From NCBI RefSeq assembly GCF_001613385.1, contig NZ_BDCG01000023.1, positions 62,001 to 126,000 on the forward strand: a stretch of DNA of 64,000 nt. Reading direction: 5' to 3'. A program made the translations under genes and the position numbers. The notes under the pieces are model-generated. The model was not told where the DNA came from and searched no databases. It worked only from the letters and a program-made list of their open reading frames with translations. This DNA comes from Nocardia flavorosea NBRC 108225. GTDB taxonomy: Bacteria; Actinomycetota; Actinomycetes; Mycobacteriales; Mycobacteriaceae. Below are positions 26,871 through 35,890 of this stretch, one piece after another. How positions within the stretch are numbered: the stretch's first letter is position 1; each line of letters opens with the position of its first letter.

Positions 26871-27992
26871 GTGCCGAACCGTATCGTGAAGCGCAGTGCG
26901 ACCCTGGCCGACGGCCGGGACCTCATCTACTACGACGATGCCGATACGCGGCTCGGTCCCGAACGCCGGATCGACAACCGGCCGCTGGAACCCCGGCCAC
27001 CGACCGCCACCATGCGCCAGGATGTGCTGAACGGCGAGTGGATCTCGGTCGCCGCCGCTCGGCAGGGCCGCGTAGTACTGCCCCCGGCCGACCGCGACCC
27101 CTTGGCTCCGCAGACACCGGACAACCCGTCGGAGGTCCCGGATCTCTACGATGTGGCCGTTTTCGAGAACCGTTCGCCGTCCTTCGGGCCCGCACTCCCC
27201 GGCGACGGTACGGGCGTGGTCGCGGCACCGGCCGGGCTCGCCGATATCAACGACCTCGGGTTCGGCCGGGAACGCGTGGCGGTCGGACGTTGTGAGGTGG
27301 TTTGTTTCAGCCCCGAACACGAAGGATCCTTCGGCAATCTCACGCCGAGCCGGGCGCGCACTGTGATCGAGGCCTGGGCCGACCGCACCGCCGTGCTGTC
27401 GGAACTGCCGGGCATCGAGCAGGTTTTCGTTTTCGAGAACCGCGGAAAGGCGATCGGTGTCACGCTGCCGCATCCGCACGGTCAGATCTACGCCTACCCG
27501 TATGTGACGCCGCGGACCATGCGGGTGCTCGAATCGGTGCGCCGGCTCGGACCCGATCTGTTCCAGCGCATCCTGGAGAACGAACGCGCCGGCGACCGGG
27601 TGGTGCTGGCGGGTGAGATGTGGACGGCGTTCGTTCCGTTCGCGGCACGCTGGCCGATCGAGGTCCATCTGCTGCCGCATCGGCATATCCCCGATCTCGC
27701 GGCGGCGAACGACGCGGAGCGCGACGAACTGGTCACGCTCTACCTGCGGCTGCTCCGCGGGATCGATGCGCTGTACGAGGATCCGACGCCGTATATCGCG
27801 GCGTGGCATCAGGCGCCGGTACACACCGGCCGCGATACCGTCCGGCTGCATCTGCAGCTGACCTCGATCCGCCGCGGAGCGGACAAGATCAAGTATCTGG
27901 CCGGGTCCGAGGCCGCGATGGGGGCCTTCGTCGCCGATATCGTTCCGGAGGAGGCGGCCGCCCGGATCCGGGCGGCCGTCGCCACCGGGTGA
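26871..27992 (+). CDS. galT: Galactose-1-phosphate uridylyltransferase
   Basis: A 373-residue GalT of the Leloir pathway, exchanging UMP between UDP-glucose and galactose-1-phosphate. The catalytic HIT-type motif is HPHGQ at 201-205 with His203 the UMP-linked nucleophile. MRQDVLNGEWISVAAARQGR, CFSPEHEGSFGNL and a C-terminal WHQAP...HLQLTSI...KYLAGSE are conserved. The CPLC zinc-site cysteines usual after the N-terminal region are replaced by DPLAP. Start GTG at 26871 follows AAGG. No galK or galE is adjacent. The stop abuts the convergent DUF218 stop with no base between. Confidence 0.92.
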   Translation: MPNRIVKRSATLADGRDLIYYDDADTRLGPERRIDNRPLEPRPPTATMRQDVLNGEWISVAAARQGRVVLPPADRDPLAPQTPDNPSEVPDLYDVAVFENRSPSFGPALPGDGTGVVAAPAGLADINDLGFGRERVAVGRCEVVCFSPEHEGSFGNLTPSRARTVIEAWADRTAVLSELPGIEQVFVFENRGKAIGVTLPHPHGQIYAYPYVTPRTMRVLESVRRLGPDLFQRILENERAGDRVVLAGEMWTAFVPFAARWPIEVHLLPHRHIPDLAAANDAERDELVTLYLRLLRGIDALYEDPTPYIAAWHQAPVHTGRDTVRLHLQLTSIRRGADKIKYLAGSEAAMGAFVADIVPEEAAARIRAAVATG

Positions 27993-28868
27993 TCAGCGAC
28001 TGGTGCTGAGCTGGAAGGTGCGGGTCGCGTCCAGATAGATGCTGTACTGCGCCTGTTTGCTCGGCGGCGGCAATTGGGAGACCAGCTGGTTCAGCGAGGT
28101 CGTAGCACCCACCACCGGAATTCCTGCGACGTAGAGATCGGCCACCGCACGCCGGATATGGTTCGGCGAGGTGACCGCCACCGCGCCGGTGGCGCCGAGA
28201 CCGTGCAGGATTTCCGCGCTGAACAGCGCATTCTGCACGGTGGAGCCGGCCCGGTCCTCCACATGGATCCGGCTCGCCGGAATTCCGCGTCCCACCAGCC
28301 AGTTACGCATGGCCTCGGCTTCGGTGATCCCGTTGCTGGGGTTGTACCCGCTCACCACGATGGGGGAGAACGGCGAGGCGATGGCCTGCAACCAGGCAGC
28401 CTGCAGCCGATCGGCGAGTTCGGGCCGGGGCGTGCCGTCGGGCAGCAGACCGAAACCGAACACCACGATGCCGGTGTTCGGTCCGACCAGGGCGGGCAGC
28501 GGATTGGGAAGGGTGGCGATGCCCGCACCGATCCCGTGCAGGACACGGTCGGTGCCCGCGGCCATCTCCGGGTCGACGACCCGCAGCCGCCCCATGGCGT
28601 CGTTCATGGCCGGGATATCACCGGCGTAATGAGACCAGATCGCCTGCAGCGACAGGGCCTCGGCATCGGCCGGGTCGCGGCCGATGAGTTCGCGCAGATC
28701 GGCGCGACCGGCATCCGAGTCGCCTTCGGTGAAATGACGCTGGGCGGAGTTGTAGAGTGCGTCCGTTTCGGGGCCGGCATGAGCGGGCGCGCCGAAAAGA
28801 CCGGTGAGAGAAATACTTGCTGCTGCGGCGATGGCCACCAGATATTGCAGACCTCTGCGATTGTGCAC
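27993..28868 (-). CDS. Exported DUF218/YdcF-like protein
   Basis: A 291-residue exported protein. A signal peptide (LQYLVAIAAAASISLTGLFGAPAHAG) is followed by a helical region with two TPR-like segments (ALYNSAQRHFTEGDSDAGRADLREL). The YdcF/SanA domain then begins GIVVFGFGLLPDGTPRPELADRL and continues with IVVSGY, EAEAMRNWLVGRGIPASRIHVEDRAGSTVQNALFSAEIL. The family includes SanA, linked to envelope integrity and vancomycin resistance in enterobacteria; biochemical function is unsettled. GTG at 28866 has GGAAAGG 10 bases upstream. Confidence 0.82.
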   Translation of the reverse strand: MHNRRGLQYLVAIAAAASISLTGLFGAPAHAGPETDALYNSAQRHFTEGDSDAGRADLRELIGRDPADAEALSLQAIWSHYAGDIPAMNDAMGRLRVVDPEMAAGTDRVLHGIGAGIATLPNPLPALVGPNTGIVVFGFGLLPDGTPRPELADRLQAAWLQAIASPFSPIVVSGYNPSNGITEAEAMRNWLVGRGIPASRIHVEDRAGSTVQNALFSAEILHGLGATGAVAVTSPNHIRRAVADLYVAGIPVVGATTSLNQLVSQLPPPSKQAQYSIYLDATRTFQLSTSR

Positions 28869-29124
28869 TACGGCGACACCTTTCCACGGGGGAGTTGGTT
28901 CTCGTAGGGATCGGGTCGGAACTGACGGATTTGCGGTACGTGGGAACTCACCATAGAGCCGAACAGGGCCGCGACCGCGGATTTGCGGCTGTCCGACTCG
29001 TGACATGTCTCAAACCCGGCAGCGCCGGCTTACCGCTGATCCGGCGGTATCCTCGCGGCCGCTACGCCGTGTCGCACGACGCCCTCGCGTACCGCATGCC
29101 GCCACGGCGCTAGGGTGGATGCTC

Positions 29125-30000
29125 GTGGATACCGCATCGCTGACCGGGAAAGATCTCGCTGCCGCTCTCAACGCGGAGACGACCGCGCGGGCGCAGGCCC
29201 GCACCGAGCAGATCGGCCGGGCACCGCGCCTGGCGTTGATCGTCGCCAACGACGATCCGGCCAGCGCCTGGTACGTCAACTCGTTGAGGAAATCGGCCGC
29301 CAACCGCGGTATCGAGTGCGACACAGTCGATCTGGGTGCCGATGCCTCGGCCGATATGTTGCGGACCGAACTGTCCGTGCGCAGCGCCGACCCGGCCACC
29401 GATGCGATCATGCTGCAGACCCCGCTCCCGGCCGGGGTGAGCCTCGACGACGTCTCCCCGGCGATCGCCGCCACCAAAGATGTGGACGGGGTGAGCCCAC
29501 TGTCGCTGGGCCTGCTCACCGCCGGATCGGCCGGCTTTGCGCCGGCCACCGCCGAGGCCGTGGTCGAATTGCTGAAACATCACGGTATTGCGCTCGAAGG
29601 GCGCCACGTCGCCATCGTCGGCCGCTCCAATGTGGTCGGCAAACCGCTGGCCCAGCTACTGCTGGCGGAAAACGCCACGGTCACCGTGTGCCATTCCCGT
29701 ACCACCGATCTCCCCGCGGTGACCGCCGCCGCCGATATCGTGGTCGCCGCCGCCGGCCGGATCGGGCTGGTGACCGGCGCCAATCTGCGTCCCGGCGCGG
29801 TGGTGATCGATGTGGGGACCAACGAATCGGCCGACGGCTCGATCGTCGGCGATGTGGACCCGGAGTCGGTCCGGGGCACGGCGGCCGGGCTGAGTCCGGT
29901 GCCGGGCGGAGTCGGTCCGGTGACCACCGCGCTGCTCATGCGGCACGTGGTGATCGCGGCCGAACAGGCCGGCCGGACCGCTGATACCGCGCCTGCGTGA
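29125..30000 (+). CDS. folD: Bifunctional methylenetetrahydrofolate dehydrogenase/cyclohydrolase
   Basis: A 291-residue FolD, interconverting 5,10-methylene-, methenyl- and 10-formyl-THF with NADP. The catalytic Y-x5-K pair is visible in SAWYVNSLRKSAANRGI. QTPLPAGVSLDDVSPAIAATKDVDGVSPLSLGLL and the Rossmann loop IVGRSNVVGKPLAQLLL follow, then CHSRTTDL and the C-terminal PVPGGVGPVTTALLMRH. The GTG at 29125 has GGTGG 6 bases upstream; ATG 29119 is the alternative. Divergent from the DUF218 gene. Confidence 0.93.
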   Translation: MDTASLTGKDLAAALNAETTARAQARTEQIGRAPRLALIVANDDPASAWYVNSLRKSAANRGIECDTVDLGADASADMLRTELSVRSADPATDAIMLQTPLPAGVSLDDVSPAIAATKDVDGVSPLSLGLLTAGSAGFAPATAEAVVELLKHHGIALEGRHVAIVGRSNVVGKPLAQLLLAENATVTVCHSRTTDLPAVTAAADIVVAAAGRIGLVTGANLRPGAVVIDVGTNESADGSIVGDVDPESVRGTAAGLSPVPGGVGPVTTALLMRHVVIAAEQAGRTADTAPA

Positions 30001-30065
30001 CTTCGGTCCACCGGGGTTGTGGCCTGCGGGTTTCGCCACCGTCCCGGTTCGGGTAGGGCTAGGGA

Positions 30066-30086
30066 GTACGGTCCATCGGACCGTAC
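30066..30086. promoter_or_regulatory. Perfect inverted repeat upstream of khtT-like gene
   Basis: Arms GTACGGTCC and GGACCGTAC (9 bp, perfect) flank ATC, ending 24 bases before the GTG start of the antiporter regulatory subunit. There is no T-tract, and it lies 65 bases past the folD stop, so a regulator operator or a leader hairpin that affects ribosome access is more likely than a terminator. Confidence 0.55.
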
Positions 30087-30110
30087 CTACAGTCGAGTTA
30101 AGGTGACATC

Positions 30111-30593
30111 GTGAATGTCGAAGTGACACCCTTGCCTGGGATAGGCGTACGCAAGGATTTTCCACTCACCACCGTGCGCCGGCGGATCGGGGTCGTCGAC
30201 CACAAGGACGGGACGATCGACCTGATCTTCACCAAGATCGGCGATCCCGATGCCACCACGCAGATTCCGATGACCGAGGCCGAGGCCGGGACTCTCGCCA
30301 ATCTGTTGGGGGCGCCGCAGCTGGTGGGTCAGCTGCGCAACGAATACCGCGATATGGACGGGGTGAACACCCGGCAGTTGCCGGTCGGTGAGAACTCGCC
30401 GTACGACGGGCGGACGCTGGGGGAGACGCGGATGCGTACCCGCACCAAGGTCTCCATCGTGGCCGTGATGCGCGCAGGCCAGACCATGCCGGCACCGGGG
30501 CCCGATTTCGTGTTCACCGGGGGCGATGTGCTGATCGTGGTGGGGACTTCCGAGGGGCTCGACAGCGCCGCGGACATCCTGAAAGACGGCTGA
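30111..30593 (+). CDS. khtT: Cation/proton antiporter regulatory subunit (KhtT-like, RCK-C domain)
   Basis: A 160-residue cytosolic protein: an N-terminal beta-rich segment (LPGIGVRKDFPLTTVRRRIGVVDHKDGTIDLIF) and a C-terminal RCK-C/TrkA-C domain (TRTKVSIVAVMRAGQTMPAPGPDFVFTGGDVLIVVGTSEGLDSA). This is the layout of KhtT, which gates the KhtU K+/H+ antiporter and binds c-di-AMP in Bacillus. Start GTG at 30111 follows AAGG. The transporter gene begins 10 bases after its stop, so the pair is one operon. Ligand binding here is inferred from the family. Confidence 0.85.
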   Translation: MNVEVTPLPGIGVRKDFPLTTVRRRIGVVDHKDGTIDLIFTKIGDPDATTQIPMTEAEAGTLANLLGAPQLVGQLRNEYRDMDGVNTRQLPVGENSPYDGRTLGETRMRTRTKVSIVAVMRAGQTMPAPGPDFVFTGGDVLIVVGTSEGLDSAADILKDG

Positions 30594-30603
30594 TCCTCCG
30601 GCG

Positions 30604-31794
30604 ATGAATGCGACCACGCTGGCAATGATCCAGCTGGGGGCGGTGTTCTTCGGGCTCGGAGTGCTCGGACGCATCGCGGCCCGGATCGGCATGTCCCCGA
30701 TACCCTTGTATCTGATCGGTGGACTGGTATTCGGGGAAGGAGGTTTTTTCGAACTCCACGAAGTCGGCGAGTTCATCCATCTCGCCAGTGAAATCGGCGT
30801 GGTGCTGCTGTTGCTGCTCCTCGGCCTGGAATACAGCGCGGCCGAATTGTTCACCGGTATGCGCCGCTCCTGGATGGCCGGTCTGCTCGACCTGCTGCTG
30901 AATGCGACCCCCGGCGTGATCGTGGCGCTGCTGCTGGGTCTGGGACCCGCCGGCGCCCTGGCCATGGCCGGTGTCACCTATATCTCGTCGTCCGGAATCA
31001 TCGCGAAGGTCCTCAATGATCTGGGCCGGCTCGGTAACCGGGAAACACCGGTGATCCTGTCGATCCTGGTTTTCGAGGATCTGGCGATGGCCGCCTACCT
31101 CCCGGTGCTGACGGCTGTCCTGGCGGGGCTGGGTTTTGTGGCGGGTTTGCAATCCCTGGGTATCGCGCTGGCGGCGGTCACGGTTGTCCTCGTGGTGGCG
31201 CTGCGCTACGGCAGATACGTTTCGGCGATCGTGTCCAGCGAGGACCGCGAGATATTTCTGCTGAAACTGCTGGGTTCGGCATTGCTGGTGGCCGGGGTGG
31301 CCTCCGCACTGCAGGTATCGGCCGCGGTCGGAGCCTTCCTGCTGGGTATCGCGATCTCCGATACCACCGCGCACAATGCGACGAAGATCCTCGAGCCGTT
31401 ACGTGACCTGTTCGCCGCCATGTTCTTCGTCCTGTTCGGTCTGACCACCGATCCCCGCACCATCCCGCCGGTGCTGGGCTGGGCGGTGCTGCTGGCGGTG
31501 GTCACCACGGCGACGAAGGTTGCGACCGGCTGGTGGGCCGCCGCGCATGCCGGATCCTCGCGGCTGGGCCGCGCTCGTGCCGGTGCCGCACTGGTGGCTC
31601 GTGGGGAGTTCTCCATCGTCATCGCGGGCCTGGCCGTGGCGGCGGGTGCCGTACCCGCCGAATTCGCGGCCCTGGCGACGACCTATGTTCTGCTGATGGC
31701 GGTCGTCGGACCGATTGCGGCCCGTGTGGTGGAACCGGTCCTGCGGTTCGTCACCCGGCAGCCGAAACCGGAGCCGGATACGGCGGACGAATAA
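30604..31794 (+). CDS. khtU: CPA2-family cation/proton antiporter (KhtU-like)
   Basis: A 396-residue integral membrane protein with about 12 hydrophobic segments (for example VVLLLLLLGLEYSA and GLLDLLLNATPGVIVALLLG). The CPA2 motifs are GLVFGEGGFF, GVTYISSSGIIAKVL and AAVGAFLLGIAIS; VFEDLAM places the proton-carrying acidic pair. LFAAMFFVLFGL is the conserved late helix. It pairs with the RCK-C subunit upstream to form a K+(or Na+)/H+ efflux system. No RCK-N domain is attached. A strong hairpin follows 15 bases after the stop. Confidence 0.88.
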   Translation: MNATTLAMIQLGAVFFGLGVLGRIAARIGMSPIPLYLIGGLVFGEGGFFELHEVGEFIHLASEIGVVLLLLLLGLEYSAAELFTGMRRSWMAGLLDLLLNATPGVIVALLLGLGPAGALAMAGVTYISSSGIIAKVLNDLGRLGNRETPVILSILVFEDLAMAAYLPVLTAVLAGLGFVAGLQSLGIALAAVTVVLVVALRYGRYVSAIVSSEDREIFLLKLLGSALLVAGVASALQVSAAVGAFLLGIAISDTTAHNATKILEPLRDLFAAMFFVLFGLTTDPRTIPPVLGWAVLLAVVTTATKVATGWWAAAHAGSSRLGRARAGAALVARGEFSIVIAGLAVAAGAVPAEFAALATTYVLLMAVVGPIAARVVEPVLRFVTRQPKPEPDTADE

Positions 31795-31808
31795 CACCGG
31801 AGATTCGC

Positions 31809-31840
31809 CGATCGGCCTCCGCGGCGATGGAGGCCGATCG
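31809..31840. terminator. Bidirectional terminator hairpin
   Basis: Perfect 12-bp arms CGATCGGCCTCC and GGAGGCCGATCG around an 8-base loop, between the convergent stops of the antiporter gene (31794) and the hypothetical gene (31860). No T-tract, as usual in actinobacteria. Confidence 0.7.
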
Positions 31841-31859
31841 GTGAACCGGAGGCCGCCGG

Positions 31860-32210
31860 TCAGGCGGCAGCGGCCGAGTACAGGGACCGCAGCACGGTCG
31901 CCGGGTCCTCGACATCGACGACGAGCCGGGTGTAATCGGTGCCGCGGAGATCGATACGCACCGCTTTACCCCCGAAGAGCGTGTCCCAGAATTCCTTCCG
32001 GCCCTTGCCGCGGAAGGTTCCGGCCGCGATCGCGCCGGGGAAGAAGGTGCCGGGCGCGCGTACCCACGGCGGGCGCAGATCGATTTCCGCGGGGGCGATC
32101 GCCACGATATTCGCCAGATCGAAGGTGATCCGGTCGCACAGCGAGAGCACCCGATGCGCGCCGCGGACCTGGACAGTGACGGTGGTGCCGGTGATCTCGA
32201 TATCCACCAT
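31860..32210 (-). CDS. Conserved hypothetical protein, bPH-like beta domain
   Basis: A 116-residue soluble protein, mostly beta strands with a final helix: IEITGTTVTVQVRGAHRVLSLCDRITFDL, then VAPAEIDLRPPW-like edge and GTFFPGAIAAGTFRGKGRKEFWDTLFGGKAVRIDLRG, ending VVDVEDPATVLRSLYSA. The strand order and C-terminal helix resemble bacterial PH-like domains known from actinobacterial hypotheticals. GGGAGGA lies 6 bases before the ATG, so the gene is real. Function unknown; stand-alone. Confidence 0.7.
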   Translation of the reverse strand: MVDIEITGTTVTVQVRGAHRVLSLCDRITFDLANIVAIAPAEIDLRPPWVRAPGTFFPGAIAAGTFRGKGRKEFWDTLFGGKAVRIDLRGTDYTRLVVDVEDPATVLRSLYSAAAA

Positions 32211-32494
32211 GGGTTCCTCCCGGGGCCGAGTTCCGCTCGTCTCCTACCAGAATGCCGCCGGGATCTGTCGGTTGGCTGTGCTGCTGCTGTGAATGTTCTC
32301 AGGTTGGCTGTTTTCCGGGTCACCCCAGGTGGCGGTGACCGCGGCCCGGCGGCTCGGTTCCGCGGTGGCGCGCCGCGGGCGGTATCGGTCAGACTCGTCG
32401 GTGTGGAACAGAAATCGAACGAGTGCCCGGCCTCGCGCCGGGGAACTCGGCGTACCGGACGGTTCCGGTACGTGTCGAGTCGAGGTGATAAGAG

Positions 32495-34066
32495 GTGACC
32501 GCACTCGCTCCGGGGGAGAACCGGCCCGCACCGGGCGACCGGTTGACCGTCACAGTGACATGTTCGGCGGCCGTCGACGTCTCGGCGCTGCTGCTCGCCG
32601 GTGACGGCAAGGTCCGATCGGATGGGGACTTCGTCTTCTTCAATCAACCCGTGGGCCCCGGTGTCACCTACCGGCACGGACGGGGCGCCGGGGATGTGGT
32701 CGATGTGCAGACGCCGGCGCTACCGGCCGATATCGACAAGGTGGTGGTCACCGCGAGCCTGGACGGTAGCGGACCGCCGGCGTTCGGGGCGGTGGGATCG
32801 CTGACGGCGACGATCACGGGCCCGCAGGGCACGCTCACCTTCCCGGTCGCCGGGCTGAGCACCGAAACCGCGGTGGTCTGCGTGGAGATCTATCGCCGGT
32901 CCGGTGCGTGGAAGGTGCGCGCGGTGGGGCAGGGCTACGACAACGGCCTGGCCGGTATCGCCACCGATTTCGGGGTCAATGTGGACGACGATCCCGTACC
33001 GCCGACGCCCGCACCGCCGGAACAGCCACCGGCTTCCCGTACCGATCCGACCATGGTCGCCAACCCTGTAGCGGCGCAACAGTATTCGCCGCCGTCCGCG
33101 CCGCATATGCCGTCCGCGCCGGGGTATCCGCCGCCCGCGGCTCCTTATCCGCCGGCGAATCCGGCGCCTCGTCCCTCGGGGCATCAGCCGCCGCCCGGAT
33201 ACCCGCCGCAGCAGCCCTACCCACCGCAGCAGCCGTATCCGCCACAGCGGCCGTATCCGCCTGCTGGCCCCTATCCCGCAGCGTCACAGCACAATCCAGC
33301 ACACCTTCCTCAGCAAGGAGCTCAGCCGATGCACAGCGAGCTGTTCGACCCCCGTCATGCCGAAGTCTCTGGTATGGGCATCCAGAAACAGGGCGGCAAG
33401 ATGATCAAGGTCGGAGTGAACGGCGAAACGCTGGTCCGGTCCGGCTCCATGGTCGCCTACCAGGGCGACCTGCATTTTCAGGCGCTCGGCTCCGGCGGTA
33501 TCGGCCGCGCCATCCAGCAGCGGCTCACCGGTGAAGGAGTGCCGCTGATGAAGGTATCCGGCCGCGGTGATCTCTTCGTCGCCAACGGCGCCGCCGAGGT
33601 GCACATCATCGATCTGGACGGCACCGACGGGCTCACCATCAACGGGTCGAATGTGCTGGCCTTCGATCCGACCCTGGGCTACGACATCCGGATGGTGCAG
33701 GGTGCGGCCGGCGTCGCCAGCAATGCCGGATTGTTCAACTGTGTGTTCTCCGGTCGCGGCCGGATCGCCATCACCAGCCACGGCACGCCGGTCGTGCTGA
33801 ATGTCGACCAGCCGACCTACGCCGATCCGCAGGCGGCGATCGCCTGGTCGTCGAGCTTGCAGACCGGCGTCAAACGCAACGATTCCTTCGGGCTGGGCCG
33901 GCTCATCGGCCGCAGCACCGGCGAGGGGATCACGCTCTCGTTCTCCGGCCGGGGATTCGTCATCGTGCAACCTTCCGAACTGCCGCCCGGCGGGCTCCTC
34001 GGTGGCACCGGCGGTGGGCAGGAGGCGGGCCAGAGCGGTGGGCTGCTGGGCGGTCTGCTGGGCTAG
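32495..34066 (+). CDS. TerD-like domain / proline-rich linker / AIM24 domain fusion
   Basis: A 523-residue protein with three parts. Residues 1-165 are a TerD-family domain (calcium-binding stress/tellurite fold): DVSALLLAGDGKVRSDGDFVFFNQP, then DKVVVTASLDG and VCVEIYRRSGAWKVRAVGQGYDNGLAGIATDFGV. Residues 170-280 are Pro/Gln/Tyr-rich with YPPQQP-type repeats. Residues 285-505 are an AIM24 (TIGR00266-like) beta domain: MIKVGVNGETLVRSGSMVAYQGDL, then GGIGRAIQQRLTGEG and LFVANGAAEVHIIDLDG. Both domains occur separately near ter genes. GTG at 32495 has GAGGTGATAAGAG upstream. No other ter genes are near. Confidence 0.85.
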   Translation: MTALAPGENRPAPGDRLTVTVTCSAAVDVSALLLAGDGKVRSDGDFVFFNQPVGPGVTYRHGRGAGDVVDVQTPALPADIDKVVVTASLDGSGPPAFGAVGSLTATITGPQGTLTFPVAGLSTETAVVCVEIYRRSGAWKVRAVGQGYDNGLAGIATDFGVNVDDDPVPPTPAPPEQPPASRTDPTMVANPVAAQQYSPPSAPHMPSAPGYPPPAAPYPPANPAPRPSGHQPPPGYPPQQPYPPQQPYPPQRPYPPAGPYPAASQHNPAHLPQQGAQPMHSELFDPRHAEVSGMGIQKQGGKMIKVGVNGETLVRSGSMVAYQGDLHFQALGSGGIGRAIQQRLTGEGVPLMKVSGRGDLFVANGAAEVHIIDLDGTDGLTINGSNVLAFDPTLGYDIRMVQGAAGVASNAGLFNCVFSGRGRIAITSHGTPVVLNVDQPTYADPQAAIAWSSSLQTGVKRNDSFGLGRLIGRSTGEGITLSFSGRGFVIVQPSELPPGGLLGGTGGGQEAGQSGGLLGGLLG

Positions 34067-34180
34067 CATTCGGTCTCGTGCCGGCCGCTGCGGCAATCCA
34101 TATCGACTCGAAGGCGGCGCCGCGCCGTCGCCATGGATTGCGAGCGGCATGCCGGCGGCGGCGTGTGGTATCGACAACCC

Positions 34181-35758
34181 ATGGTGAAGAGCGCTCGATA
34201 CGACATGGTGATCGTAGGTGGTGGGCACAACGGTCTCGTCGCGGCTGCCTATCTGGGCGGGGCGGGGCATTCGGTGCTCGTGCTGGAACAGGCGGGCGCC
34301 GCCGGGGGCGCGGCGGTTTCCGCACAGCTGTTCGCGGGCATCGATATCCGGGTATCGCGCTACTCGTACCTGGTCAGCCTGCTGCCGGACCGGATCGTGG
34401 ACGATCTGGGCGTGCGATTCCGCACCCGGAAGAGGCGGATATCGTCCTACACCCCGGTCGGGGACACCGGCCTGCTGGTGGACAACGGTTCGGCGGCGGT
34501 GACGCGGGAAAGTTTCGCCCGTGTGACCGGATCGGACCGGGAATTCACCGCCTGGGAGCGGTTCTCGGCGATGACCGGCGAGATCGCCCGCGCCGTGTTC
34601 CCGACTCTGACCGAACCACTGCCCACCCGGGACGAACTCCGGCAGCGAGTGGGTGCGCGGCAGTGGGCGGCACTGTTCGAACGACCGCTGGGAGAGACGA
34701 TCGAGGAGTATTTCGCCGACGATCTTGTTCGCGGTGTGGTGTTCACCGATGCGCTGATCGGTACGTTCACCCACGCTCACGATCCGTCGCTGGCCCAGAA
34801 CCGGTGCTTTCTCTATCACGTGATCGGCGGGGGTACCGGCGACTGGGATGTGCCGGTGGGCGGGATGGGCGCGCTGACCGATGCCCTCCTCGCCTGTGCG
34901 CGTTCGGCCGGGGCGGAGGTGGTGACGGGTGCCGAGGTTGTGGGCGTGGAGACCGACGGTGCGAAAGCGCAGGTGCGTTATGTGACCGATGGTGCGGAAT
35001 CGGTCGTGGACGCCCGGTACGTCCTGATGAACGCGGCGCCCACCGAGGCGGCGCGGTTACTCGGCGAACCGGCGGATACGGAACCGGAAGGCGCCCAGCT
35101 GAAGATCAATATGGTGCTGGACCGGCTGCCGCGTCTACGCGATACCGGGACCGACCCACGGGACGCATTTGCGGGGACCTTCCATATTGCGGAGTCCTAC
35201 GAACAATTGGACCGCGCCTACCGTGAGGCCGCTGCGGGGCGCCTGCCCGCGGCCCCGCCGTCAGAGATCTACTGCCATACCCTCACCGATCCCGGTATCT
35301 CCGGCCCGGGCGCGCCGGGCACCCGGCATACGCTCACTCTGTTCGGGTTACAGACCCCCGCGCGCCTTTTCGCCGATAATCCACAGGCGGCGAAAGAGGC
35401 CGCCGTCGCCGCCACCCTGGCCCAGTTGAACACGGTCCTGGCCGAACCGGTGCAGGACTGCCTGGCCCGTGACGCCCACGGCGCGCCGTGCCTGGATGCG
35501 GCGACACCGCTCGATCTGCAGCGAAGCCTGCGCCTGCCCGGCGGGCATATCTTCCACGGCGATCTGTCGTTCCCCTATCGCAGCGGCCCCGGCGAGACGC
35601 CGGCGCAGCGCTGGGGGGTGGATACCGCGCACCGTAATATCCTGCGCTGCGGGGCCGGAACGGTCCGCGGTGGTGGTGTGAGCGGTATCGGCGGGCACAA
35701 TGCCGCCATGGCGGTCCTCGAGGAAACCGCCGCCCAGCGGCCGGGAAATGCGCGGTGA
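34181..35758 (+). CDS. FAD-dependent oxidoreductase, phytoene-desaturase/PYROXD2-like
   Basis: A 525-residue amine-oxidase/phytoene-desaturase superfamily flavoprotein. FAD motif DMVIVGGGHNGLVAAAYL at about 8-25 is followed by LVLEQAGAAGGAAVSAQLF. ALIGTFTHAHDPSL, GGTGDWDVPVGGMGALTDALL and the C-terminal NILRCGAGTVRGGGVSGIGGHNAAMAVL are PYROXD2/CrtI-like signatures. The ATG at 34181 gives the normal family N-terminus. No isoprenoid gene is adjacent. It lies 114 bases after the TerD-AIM24 gene on the same strand, so co-transcription is possible but not shown. Confidence 0.88.
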   Translation: MVKSARYDMVIVGGGHNGLVAAAYLGGAGHSVLVLEQAGAAGGAAVSAQLFAGIDIRVSRYSYLVSLLPDRIVDDLGVRFRTRKRRISSYTPVGDTGLLVDNGSAAVTRESFARVTGSDREFTAWERFSAMTGEIARAVFPTLTEPLPTRDELRQRVGARQWAALFERPLGETIEEYFADDLVRGVVFTDALIGTFTHAHDPSLAQNRCFLYHVIGGGTGDWDVPVGGMGALTDALLACARSAGAEVVTGAEVVGVETDGAKAQVRYVTDGAESVVDARYVLMNAAPTEAARLLGEPADTEPEGAQLKINMVLDRLPRLRDTGTDPRDAFAGTFHIAESYEQLDRAYREAAAGRLPAAPPSEIYCHTLTDPGISGPGAPGTRHTLTLFGLQTPARLFADNPQAAKEAAVAATLAQLNTVLAEPVQDCLARDAHGAPCLDAATPLDLQRSLRLPGGHIFHGDLSFPYRSGPGETPAQRWGVDTAHRNILRCGAGTVRGGGVSGIGGHNAAMAVLEETAAQRPGNAR

Positions 35759-35890
35759 ATTCTGGTCGGAGAATCGGCTGCCGTGCCCGCTCGCGGGAGT
35801 GTTCGAATACTTTGTGGCGGTAGGGTTGTCGGCTGTGGATCGGCCCGGCGGGTCGTTTCGATTTCGCTGACCGGCGCCGAGGAGATGGAC

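Noticed and set aside
27987..27998. Shared regulatory signal at the galT/DUF218 junction
   Set aside because: The TGATCA palindrome is just two abutting stop codons on opposite strands.
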